DNA from: CAZRUA01 sp964603125 | Lineage (GTDB): Bacteria > Bacteroidota > Bacteroidia > B-17B0 > Aurantibacillaceae | Reading direction: 5' to 3' | Length of the DNA: 21,376 nucleotides | Assembly (NCBI GenBank): GCA_964603125.1 | Contig: CAZRUA010000059.1 | Coordinates: 1 to 21,376, forward strand | Part shown: positions 1 to 7,227 of the stretch, one piece after another | How the letters are laid out: each line of letters begins with the position of its first letter | How positions within the stretch are numbered: position 1 is the stretch's first letter | The notes under the pieces: model-generated | Told to the model about the DNA's origin: nothing | What the model saw: only the letters and a program-made list of their open reading frames with translations | Database searches by the model: none | Position numbers and translations under genes: made by a program

Positions 1-207
1 CAAAAACGTTTATTACCATGCTGTGTAGCTTTAGATGGTGAGTACGGACAAAAAGATATTTGTTTAGGTGTTCCTGTTATCATTGGTAAAAACGGTTGGG
101 AAAAGATCGTTGATTTTGAATTAAACGCTGATGAAAAAGCTTTATTTGAAAAGAGCGCCGAGGCTGTAAGAAATATGAATAGTGTTTTAAGCACAATTAC
201 TGCTTAA
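1..207 (+). CDS. mdh: Malate dehydrogenase, C-terminal part (5' end lies outside the window)
   Basis: The frame is open from base 1 and stops with TAA at 205-207, giving the last 68 residues of a protein that begins before the window. They contain the segment LDGEYGQKDICLGVPVIIG followed by GKNGWEKIVDFELN and an alanine-rich final helix. This is the typical end of the LDH-like NAD-dependent malate dehydrogenases of Bacteroidota, which interconvert malate and oxaloacetate in the cytoplasmic TCA cycle. The catalytic His/Asp/Arg residues and the Rossmann fold lie upstream and cannot be checked. A strong terminator follows 21 bases after the stop, so this gene ends its transcription unit. Family assignment is from recognition of the C-terminal motif; a lactate dehydrogenase paralogue is less likely. 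Confidence 0.88.
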   Translation, partial: QKRLLPCCVALDGEYGQKDICLGVPVIIGKNGWEKIVDFELNADEKALFEKSAEAVRNMNSVLSTITA

Positions 208-228
208 TTCTTATCTATTTATTTTTCA

Positions 229-260
229 AAAAACCACTGCAATATGCAGTGGTTTTTTTT
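229..260 (+). terminator. Rho-independent terminator after mdh
   Basis: The stem AAAACCACTGC pairs perfectly with GCAGTGGTTTT around a five-base loop (AATAT), and the 3' arm runs into an uninterrupted T tract. It lies 21 bases after the mdh stop. The A tract on the 5' side could make it work on the reverse strand too, but no reverse gene faces it. Confidence 0.9.
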
Positions 261-274
261 GTTATTTTTAATTT

Positions 275-880
275 ATGAAAAACAAAATATTCTATAAAAT
301 CATATTAACTTGTTTTCTTTTAAATATAGGTTTATTGAATTCGCAAAATGTTCAATTACCATTAAAAGACACCACCATTACTAATCTCGATGGAACAATT
401 ACTAAGTATAAAGTTCATAGTCATGCTGTATATATGACTACAATGAAGTAGGGTAAAGCGAATGGGATTTTCAAATTGTTTTATAAAAACGGGAAAGTAT
501 GGGCGGAACATTATTATGTAGATGATAAATTTGAAGGTAAAGCCTATTTATATACACCTAATGGAGATACTGCCGCTATTCAAATTTGGGAAAAAAGTAA
601 CAAAAAGTATGAAAAAGTATTTTTTTTCAGTACATATGCTGAGCCTCAGAAGTTTTATTTTGTAAGTAAGAATGGATTTGTAACGATGAATTACGGTGAA
701 TTAATTCAGTATGATGAAAATTCTCCTGACAGCTTATTAATGTTTTTGGGTGATTGTACTTGGATATATTTGAAAGGTGAATGGAAAACTTTTAAAGGTG
801 AATGTAGAAGCGCATCTTTTTTAACCCCTGGAAACATGCCAAGGAGAACTAAAACTGAAGCATCAAAAGCAAAGCCTTAG
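275..880 (+). pseudogene. Small exported MORN-like repeat protein, interrupted by an in-frame TAG
   Basis: An ATG at 275 opens a frame coding for a signal peptide (MKNKIFYKIILTCFLLNIG, then LLNSQ). After 58 codons it reaches TAG at 449-451. The same frame then continues for 142 codons to TAG at 878-880. The downstream part begins GKANGIFKLFYKNGKVWAE and continues with a second block around YVDDKFEGKAYLYTPNGD. These are GxxxGxxxxYxxNGxxxxE units like MORN/YwqK-type repeats found in many exported Bacteroidota proteins. The fragment after the stop has no ATG near its beginning; its first possible start is a TTG at 476. That favours one original gene of about 200 codons broken by a nonsense change (for example CAG to TAG) over two separate genes. 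A sequencing error is equally possible. Function unknown. Confidence 0.72.
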
Positions 881-998
881 ATTTATTATTGTTTAAGCAT
901 TATACTTTTTAACACCCTATCAACACCCGCTAAAACTCACATTTTTTAATTGTATTTTTAACCTTTCAATTCATTCACAAAAACAATAAAATTAAAAA

Positions 999-2279
999 AT
1001 GAAAGCAGATGTGTTATTGGGCCTACAATGGGGCGATGAAGGTAAAGGTAAAATAGTTGATGTAATAACTCCTAAATACGATATTATTGCTCGTTTTCAA
1101 GGGGGGCCAAATGCTGGTCATACACTTGAGTTTAATGGTATAAAACACGTTTTGCATACAATACCAAGTGGTATTTTTCATGATACAAATATTAATGTTA
1201 TTGGTAATGGTGTTGTTATTGACCCAGTAATTTTGAAAAAAGAAATCGATGCTTTAAAGAAACTAGGTGTTGACGTTAAGTCTAAATTGGTGTTAAGTAA
1301 ACGCGCACATTTAATATTACCTACTCATAAATTATTGGATGCAGCTTCGGAAGCTGCAAAGGGAAAGGATAAAATTGGTTCTACACTTAAAGGAATAGGG
1401 CCAACTTACATGGATAAAACGGGTCGTAATGGTTTAAGAATAGGTGATATTTCTTCTCCAAATTTCCTTGAAAAATACGACGTTCTTGTTTCAAAACATA
1501 AGCAATTACTAGCATTTCATAATTTTGAATACAATTTAGCTGAGCTAGAGCCGGCTTGGTTTGAAGGTATTGAGGAAATAAAGTTAATGCAACATATTGA
1601 TACTGAAACATACATCAATAAAGCGTTAAAAGAAGGTAAACGTGTTTTAGCTGAAGGAGCTCAAGGTTCCTTGTTAGATATTGATTTTGGTACTTATCCC
1701 TTCGTTACATCTTCAAATACAGTTACAGCTGGTGCTTGCACAGGCATGGGAGTAGCTCCAAATCGTATTGGAAATGTAATTGGTATTTTTAAAGCATATT
1801 GCACACGTGTTGGTTCAGGACCTTTTCCAACTGAGTTGAATGATGAAGTAGGTGAGAAGATTCGTCAAGTTGGGCGTGAGTTTGGTTCAACTACTGGTCG
1901 CGCACGCCGCTGCGGTTGGTTGGATTTACCAGCTTTAAATTATGCAATCATGATTAACGGTGCAACTGAGTTAATGATGATGAAGGCTGACGTATTGGAT
2001 ACTTTTGAAACAATAAAAGTTTGTACCCATTATTTATACAATGGTGAGAAAATTGATTATTTACCTTACGATATTAGTCAAGATAATTTAACCCCTGTTT
2101 ATGAGGAGTTAAAGGGATGGAATACTGATTTAACAAAGCTTTCTAATGAAGATACTTTGCCTTCAGAATTATTGAATTATGTTGATTACATACAAAAAGC
2201 TACAGGTGTGCCAATTAGCATTGTTTCAATAGGTCCAGATAGGAAGCAAACAATTTTTATGGATAAGCAATTGGCTTAA
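999..2279 (+). CDS. purA: Adenylosuccinate synthetase
   Basis: PurA joins IMP and aspartate using GTP to form adenylosuccinate, the first committed step from IMP to AMP, in the cytoplasm. At 426 residues it has the usual family length. The N-terminal QWGDEGKGK motif places the catalytic Asp13, and NAGHT places the catalytic His41, with the same numbering as the E. coli enzyme. Further signatures are GIGPTYMDKTGRNGLRIGD near residue 135, GAQGSLLDIDFGTYPFVTSS near 220, and TTGRARRCGWLDLPALNY near 300. The ATG at 999 directly precedes the conserved start of the fold and follows an A-rich leader typical of Bacteroidota. A zinc-ribbon membrane protein gene begins 30 bases after the stop and may be co-transcribed. 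The leader 881-998 holds no clear promoter that I would defend. Confidence 0.97.
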   Translation: MKADVLLGLQWGDEGKGKIVDVITPKYDIIARFQGGPNAGHTLEFNGIKHVLHTIPSGIFHDTNINVIGNGVVIDPVILKKEIDALKKLGVDVKSKLVLSKRAHLILPTHKLLDAASEAAKGKDKIGSTLKGIGPTYMDKTGRNGLRIGDISSPNFLEKYDVLVSKHKQLLAFHNFEYNLAELEPAWFEGIEEIKLMQHIDTETYINKALKEGKRVLAEGAQGSLLDIDFGTYPFVTSSNTVTAGACTGMGVAPNRIGNVIGIFKAYCTRVGSGPFPTELNDEVGEKIRQVGREFGSTTGRARRCGWLDLPALNYAIMINGATELMMMKADVLDTFETIKVCTHYLYNGEKIDYLPYDISQDNLTPVYEELKGWNTDLTKLSNEDTLPSELLNYVDYIQKATGVPISIVSIGPDRKQTIFMDKQLA

Positions 2280-2309
2280 TTGTTGTAAATTCATCTAAAA
2301 ATTACTGCC

Positions 2310-2696
2310 ATGATAAAATGTAATGAATGTAATTCGAGTTATACGAGCTATCAAAATTTTTGTTCTCATTGCGGAACAAGTTTTTTGGGAGGTTCTGTTC
2401 AAAAGCTCGAAAGCGATAGTGGTTTCACCAAAACACTAGTTTCATTTTGTTATTATTTGTTTGCATACCATATTTTCGCTATTATTTTTGGTTTTGTAAT
2501 AAACCAATTAAGTTTTGGTTTTAGATTGAGTCAAATTGTTTATTTATTAGGTGATATAGGTGTGGGAGTGTTTTTTATTGTTATTTCAGGGAAAACAACA
2601 AAATATAAACCGGTCTTTTTAGTTTTTGGTATATTATATATACTTATCCGAATATGCATGTCGGCTTATTATTTCATGAGATTTAGTGGTTTTTAG
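2310..2696 (+). CDS. Membrane protein with N-terminal zinc ribbon
   Basis: This 128-residue protein starts with a compact four-cysteine zinc ribbon: Cys4 and Cys7 (CNEC), then Cys18 and Cys21 (CSHC). Three strongly hydrophobic segments follow at about residues 42-66, 72-92 and 98-123, so the ribbon probably sits on the cytoplasmic face of an integral membrane protein. Such zinc_ribbon_2-like heads fused to short membrane domains are common in bacteria and mostly uncharacterised; I do not recognise a specific function. The stop is two bases before the start of the OstA-like gene, which suggests translational coupling, and purA ends 30 bases upstream. The context does not reveal a role. Confidence 0.8.
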   Translation: MIKCNECNSSYTSYQNFCSHCGTSFLGGSVQKLESDSGFTKTLVSFCYYLFAYHIFAIIFGFVINQLSFGFRLSQIVYLLGDIGVGVFFIVISGKTTKYKPVFLVFGILYILIRICMSAYYFMRFSGF

Positions 2697-2698
2697 AG

Positions 2699-4198
2699 AT
2701 GTTAAATCTTTTTCGTTTTAGTATTATTTTATGTTTCTTTTTTTGCCAGCAGCTGAATGCGCAAAAGATTACTAAAATTGAATTGCGTTCGGCCGACAAA
2801 CTTAAGTACCTCAAAAATTATAAAGGAGGCGCTCAGCGTTTGTTAGGTAATGTTCAGTTTTTTCATGAGGGAACAACTTTAAATTGCGACAGCGCATACC
2901 TATACGAAAATAACACCTTAGAGGCATACAGCCATATTTTAATCAGGAAGGGAGATTCATTAAGTATTGTTGGTGATAATTTAAAGTATGATGGAAATAC
3001 AAAAATTGCTCAACTTACAGGTAATGTGATTTGTATAGAGAAGGACATGACGCTAACCACTTCTGTTTTAACTTATGATGTGGGAAATTCAGTTGCTAGT
3101 TATTACAATGGTGGAACAATTGTAAATAAGAATAACACACTTACTAGCACCAATGGTTATTATTATTCAGCTTCTAAATCCATTTGTTTTAAATATAAAG
3201 TTAAGCTTGTAAACCCTGAATATGTTATGCTTTCTGACACCTTATGTTATAATACAGTTTCTAGGGTAGCAACTTTTTTAGGTCCTACCACTATTACTAG
3301 TAAACAAAATAAATTGTATTGTGAGTACGGTTGGTATGATACACAAAATGAGATTTCACGATTAAAGCATAATGCTGTTATTACAACGGACAAAAATATT
3401 TTAAAAGGAGATAGTATTTATTACGACAGAAAAAAAGGGTATGGTAAAGCAAAAGGAAATGTAACAATCATAGATACCACACAAAAGCTTACAATAACAG
3501 GAGATTTCGCGGAGCATTATGAACTTGTTGGTAAATCAGTGGTTACTGGTCACACTCTGTATGCGCAACAATTGCGTAAGGACACATTGTTTTTAACGGC
3601 AGATACGCTATATTCAATCAATAAAAAGGATAGCACATTTTTAAGAGCTTATCACAATATTAAAATTTACAGTAAGGATTTGCAAGGTATTGCAGATTCA
3701 TTAACTTATAATACAAGTGATTCGATTATGGTTCTTCATAAAATGCCTGTGTTGTGGAATGGTGAGAATCAGTTGTCGGCTAAGAAAATTAATGTACTCT
3801 TGGGTAATAAGTCGGTTAAACAAATTGAACTTAAAAACAATGCTTTTGTTATTTCAAAAGCGGCGGAAGGTTATTACAGCCAATTGAAAGGTCAAGAGAT
3901 AAATGGATTTTTTAAAAACGATACAATAAATTTTATTGAAATTTTATCTAATGCACAAGCTTCATACTATATGAAAGATAAGAAGAGAATTACGGCATTG
4001 AATAAAATTACCTGCGAAAGCATTCGAATTTTTTTAGTGAAAAATGAAATTAGTAAAGTAACTTTTATTAAGCAACCAAAGGCCGAGATAATACCAATTA
4101 AAGATGTTGTTCCTTCGGAACACGTTTTAAAAGGCTTTGTAAATCATGAAAGTAAAAGGCCACAATCAAAGTTAGATTTAATTAATAAGAGTCAATAA
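2699..4198 (+). CDS. OstA/LptA-like periplasmic LPS-transport protein
   Basis: A signal peptide (MLNLFRFSIILCFFFCQQL, cleavage near NAQ) is followed by about 470 residues built of short beta-strand repeats. Examples are LRSADKLKYLKNYKGGAQRL, LTGNVICIEKDMTLTTSVL and ILKGDSIYYDRKKGYGKAKG. This pattern of 'D.L.Y....A.G.V' strands is that of the OstA-like N-terminal fold (LptA/LptC/LptD-N superfamily, the OstA_2 type found in Bacteroidota). Members form a beta-jellyroll that carries lipopolysaccharide across the periplasm. At 499 residues it is much longer than LptA of Proteobacteria and seems to contain several jellyroll repeats. It lacks the large C-terminal beta-barrel of LptD. The stop overlaps the mqnD start (TAATG), so the two are probably translated together. 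Family call is from strand pattern and length; the LPS role is by analogy. Confidence 0.8.
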   Translation: MLNLFRFSIILCFFFCQQLNAQKITKIELRSADKLKYLKNYKGGAQRLLGNVQFFHEGTTLNCDSAYLYENNTLEAYSHILIRKGDSLSIVGDNLKYDGNTKIAQLTGNVICIEKDMTLTTSVLTYDVGNSVASYYNGGTIVNKNNTLTSTNGYYYSASKSICFKYKVKLVNPEYVMLSDTLCYNTVSRVATFLGPTTITSKQNKLYCEYGWYDTQNEISRLKHNAVITTDKNILKGDSIYYDRKKGYGKAKGNVTIIDTTQKLTITGDFAEHYELVGKSVVTGHTLYAQQLRKDTLFLTADTLYSINKKDSTFLRAYHNIKIYSKDLQGIADSLTYNTSDSIMVLHKMPVLWNGENQLSAKKINVLLGNKSVKQIELKNNAFVISKAAEGYYSQLKGQEINGFFKNDTINFIEILSNAQASYYMKDKKRITALNKITCESIRIFLVKNEISKVTFIKQPKAEIIPIKDVVPSEHVLKGFVNHESKRPQSKLDLINKSQ

Positions 4199-5031
4199 TG
4201 GAAATAAGTCTTGGTTTTAGTCCTTGTCCAAATGATTGTTTTATTTTTGATGCGCTTGTGCATAATAAAATAGATACAAAGGGGATAAAGTTCAATTACG
4301 TTTTAGGAGATGTGGAAGCCTTGAATAAAATGGCTTTTAATGGGGAATTAGATGTTACTAAATTGAGTTATCATGCTTTCGCTTATTTAACGGATAAATA
4401 TTTGTTACTTGATTCGGGAAGCGCTTTGGGATTTAACTGCGGACCTTTATTAATTTCGAAAAACGAATTAAGTTTAGAGGAACTTGTAAGTGTTGATAGA
4501 ACTATTGCTATTCCTGGAAAATATACAACAGCCAATTTTTTACTATCTATAGCTTTACCCAAAATGCAAAATAAAATTCCAACTTTGTTTTCTGAGATTG
4601 AAGGAGGAGTTTTAAATGGGCAGTTTGATGCTGGTTTGATAATCCATGAAAACAGATTTACATACGAAAGCAAAGGGCTAAAAAAAATAGTTGATTTGGG
4701 TGAGTTCTGGGAGGATTTAATTAAGGCTCCGATTCCATTAGGGGGTATTGTAGTTAGAAATGATATTGCTAAGAACACACAAAAAGATATTGAGGAATTG
4801 ATTCGCCAAAGTGTTGAGTTTGCGTTTGCAAATCCTTCCGAAAGCAAAGATTTTGTTGCAGAGCATGCGCAAGAGATGGATGAAGAGGTTAAGCAGAAAC
4901 ATATTAATTTATATGTCAATCAGTATTCGATTAGTTTAGGTGAATTGGGAAGAAATGCAGTTGATTTATTGATGAATAAGGCCTATGAATTAGGCTTAAT
5001 AAAAACCATAAATAAAAACTATTACGTTTAA
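4198..5031 (+). CDS. mqnD: 1,4-dihydroxy-6-naphthoate synthase (futalosine pathway of menaquinone synthesis)
   Basis: MqnD converts cyclic dehypoxanthine futalosine to 1,4-dihydroxy-6-naphthoate, the naphthoquinone precursor in the futalosine route to menaquinone. The 277 residues carry the family signatures: GFSPCPNDCFIFDALVHNKI at the N-terminus, DVTKLSYHAF near residue 52, SGSALGFNCGPLL near 73, and the LIIHENRFTY motif. His150 in that motif corresponds to the catalytic histidine described for the Thermus enzyme. The fold is a periplasmic-binding-protein-like two-domain clamshell, but there is no signal peptide, as expected for a cytoplasmic enzyme. The ATG shares one base with the upstream stop, and its own stop shares one base with the next ATG. 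No other mqn gene is in the window, so the rest of the pathway must lie elsewhere. Confidence 0.93.
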   Translation: MEISLGFSPCPNDCFIFDALVHNKIDTKGIKFNYVLGDVEALNKMAFNGELDVTKLSYHAFAYLTDKYLLLDSGSALGFNCGPLLISKNELSLEELVSVDRTIAIPGKYTTANFLLSIALPKMQNKIPTLFSEIEGGVLNGQFDAGLIIHENRFTYESKGLKKIVDLGEFWEDLIKAPIPLGGIVVRNDIAKNTQKDIEELIRQSVEFAFANPSESKDFVAEHAQEMDEEVKQKHINLYVNQYSISLGELGRNAVDLLMNKAYELGLIKTINKNYYV

Positions 5032-5534
5032 TGCAAGGAGTAAATTTTATACATGCTATTGAAAATGATTTAGCTAAAATTGTAGCTACTTATAATGCAA
5101 CGGTTGCAGGTCGTATGGTTACAGCTGATTTGACTGAAGTTAGCGTTGAAAGTAAATTAGCATGGTTTAAGGCACATAATGAGATTACACGTCCACTTTG
5201 GTGTGTTATGTACGAAGGTGAATATGCTGGTTGGTTGAGTTTTCAAAGTTTTTATGGTCGCCCAGCCTATAATCAAACTGCAGAGGTAAGTATTTATCTC
5301 GAAAATAAGTTTCAAGGTAAGGGCTTGGGAGAGTATTGCTTGCGATATGCTATGGAGAAGGCGCCTGAATTGGAGATAAAAAATATTCTTGGTTTTATTT
5401 TCGGACATAACGAACCAAGCTTGAAATTGTTTTATAAACTTGGTTTCGAAAAGTGGGCACATTTACCCAAAGTGGCTTTAATGGATGAGTTTGAGCGTGA
5501 TTTGATTATTTTAGGGAAAAGAATTGCTCAATAA
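5031..5534 (+). CDS. GNAT-family N-acetyltransferase (phosphinothricin/MnaT-like)
   Basis: This 167-residue protein is a single GNAT domain. The acetyl-CoA-binding motif A is FQGKGLGEYCL, with the Q/RxxGxG signature at residues 95-100, preceded by the beta strand AEVSIYLE. The C-terminal motif HNEPSLKLFYKLGFEKW is that of the phosphinothricin/methionine-sulfone acetyltransferase branch, which acetylates amino groups of small amino-acid-like molecules. The true substrate cannot be read from the sequence. Its start overlaps the mqnD stop by one base (TAATG), so it is probably translated with mqnD. I see no metabolic link to menaquinone; such pairings are often chance operon neighbours. An 84-base gap separates it from the transporter gene. 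Confidence 0.88.
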   Translation: MQGVNFIHAIENDLAKIVATYNATVAGRMVTADLTEVSVESKLAWFKAHNEITRPLWCVMYEGEYAGWLSFQSFYGRPAYNQTAEVSIYLENKFQGKGLGEYCLRYAMEKAPELEIKNILGFIFGHNEPSLKLFYKLGFEKWAHLPKVALMDEFERDLIILGKRIAQ

Positions 5535-5618
5535 TTTGTTAATTAATCATTGTATAAGTTTTTAAATTGCCTTAGCTATAAAATTTAATTGACTGTATTT
5601 TAGTTAAAATTTAATTTT

Positions 5619-7223
5619 ATGGAAAAAGCAAAGTCAACTCCTCCTTCGTTTTATGTTTTAGTTAGCGTTTTTTTCTTTTGGGGCTTTTTAGCTGCATCTA
5701 AAGATATTTTTATCCCCTTTTGTAAGTCTCATTTTGGATTATCGCAGCCCAAAGCTATGCTTGTGGATAGTGCTTTTTATGGGGCTTATTTCATAGGCTC
5801 ATTAATATTATATTTTATTTCTCTGCAGTTTAAAACTGATTTAATTAATAAGCTGGGTTATAAAAATACGATTGTGCTTGGTTTACTTGTTTCTGTTGGA
5901 GGTGCTTTGTTAATGATACCATCTGTTAATTCTGAGTCATTTCCTTTTATTTTAGTTTCGTATTTTTTAATTGCTTTGGGCTTTTCGTTACAACAAACAT
6001 CGGCTAATCCATTGGTTTTAAATTTAGGTGACCCTGCGACAGGCTCTAATCGATTAAATTTTGCAGGAAGTGTAAATTCATTAGGTACTTATGTTGGACC
6101 TATCATAGTAAGTTTAATTTTGTTTGGATTGTTAAATTCGAGTAGTATCGATAAGGCATCAATTCCTCTTTCAAAAATAAATGTGCTTTTTGTAACTCTA
6201 TCCATTGCATTTATAATTGCTGCAATTGTATTTTATTTTTCAAAAATTCCAAATTTGAGTATTGAAGATAAGTCCGAAACAAAAATGCTAAAGGGGCCAG
6301 TTTTATTTATTTTAGGGACCCTTGTTTTTTTAGGCGTTGTTTTACTAAGCTTATCTTTTAAAATTGTAAATCAAGATCATTCGATATTTATGTTCTTAAT
6401 TGTTTTAAGTGGAGTTTGCTTTTTGTTGTTTTTGTTTTTGTTGTTTCAGTTTCAAAAAAACGGGAAAAGAAATAATTTTGAAACAACTTCTTATCCTCAA
6501 ATTGTGTTAGGTATGTTAGGTATTTTTGCTTATGTAGGAGTAGAAGTAACTGTTGGAAGTAATTTAAATGCATTGCTAAAAACTCCTGATTTTGGTTCTT
6601 TGACAGATACATCAATTGCGCCTTATGTGGCTTTGTATTGGGGAAGTTTAATGATTGGTCGTTGGACAGGTTCTTTAGGGGCATTTAACATGAGTGAGAA
6701 AATGAAGTTAATCATGACTTTAGTTTTACCACTTGGTGCTTTTGGTTTTATTGTTGGTATGAATGCATTCGCAGGAGCTGATAATAGTGGTTTGTATTAT
6801 TATGTTGTTTGCATTTTAGTTTTAGTAGGGGCATTTATTTACACAAAACAACAACCTGTAAAAACTTTGTTTGTGTTTAGTGTTTTGGCAGCAATAGCGA
6901 TGTTAATCGGCGTATTTGGTTCGGGAGTAGTTAGCATATATGCTTTTTTAAGTGGAGGATTATTTTGCAGTATAATGTGGCCATGTATTTTCTCATTAGC
7001 TACCGCAGGTTTAGGTAAATACACAGCACAAGCATCAGCTTTTTTAATTATGATGATTTTGGGTGGTGCGTTTATCCCTCCTGTTCAAGGGTATTTAGGT
7101 GAGCAAATAGGAATGCAGTACTCATATGTTATCCCTGTTTTCTTATTTGCTTTCTTAGCTTTTTTAGCGCTTAAATTAAAATCGGTATTGATTGCTCAAG
7201 GAATTAACTACGACGAAAAATAA
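5619..7223 (+). CDS. MFS sugar transporter of the fucose/glucose-galactose (FHS) type
   Basis: This is a 534-residue polytopic membrane protein. The first helix and loop, FFFWGFLAASKDIFIPFCKS with AFYGAYFIGSL after it, are characteristic of the FucP/GluP (fucose:H+ and glucose/galactose) branch of the major facilitator superfamily. The later segment FSLQQTSANPLVLNLGDP is also typical of this branch. Most FHS members have 12 helices in about 410-440 residues. This one is about 100 longer, with two extra hydrophobic stretches: one at about 225-285 between the N and C halves, and one near 392-440. About 14 helices are therefore likely. It presumably imports a hexose or deoxyhexose by proton symport; the substrate is not determinable. 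The next gene converges on it with only four bases between stops, so no dedicated terminator is seen. Confidence 0.9.
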   Translation: MEKAKSTPPSFYVLVSVFFFWGFLAASKDIFIPFCKSHFGLSQPKAMLVDSAFYGAYFIGSLILYFISLQFKTDLINKLGYKNTIVLGLLVSVGGALLMIPSVNSESFPFILVSYFLIALGFSLQQTSANPLVLNLGDPATGSNRLNFAGSVNSLGTYVGPIIVSLILFGLLNSSSIDKASIPLSKINVLFVTLSIAFIIAAIVFYFSKIPNLSIEDKSETKMLKGPVLFILGTLVFLGVVLLSLSFKIVNQDHSIFMFLIVLSGVCFLLFLFLLFQFQKNGKRNNFETTSYPQIVLGMLGIFAYVGVEVTVGSNLNALLKTPDFGSLTDTSIAPYVALYWGSLMIGRWTGSLGAFNMSEKMKLIMTLVLPLGAFGFIVGMNAFAGADNSGLYYYVVCILVLVGAFIYTKQQPVKTLFVFSVLAAIAMLIGVFGSGVVSIYAFLSGGLFCSIMWPCIFSLATAGLGKYTAQASAFLIMMILGGAFIPPVQGYLGEQIGMQYSYVIPVFLFAFLAFLALKLKSVLIAQGINYDEK

Positions 7224-7227
7224 TAAG

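Noticed and set aside
881..998. A promoter for purA around 959-967 (TAACCTTTC)
   Set aside because: It has one base too many to fit TAnnTTTG and no -33 TTG at accepted spacing, so I do not list it.
4383..4919. A 178-codon open frame on the reverse strand within mqnD
   Set aside because: It is fully inside a confidently identified gene, has Ser/Ile-rich composition typical of an antisense shadow and no family features. Similar shadows in purA, the YD-like gene and the T9SS genes were dropped.
4198..5031. Calling mqnD a periplasmic solute-binding protein
   Set aside because: The fold is related, but there is no signal peptide and the MqnD-specific SPCPND, DVTKLSYHAF and IHENRFTY motifs are present.
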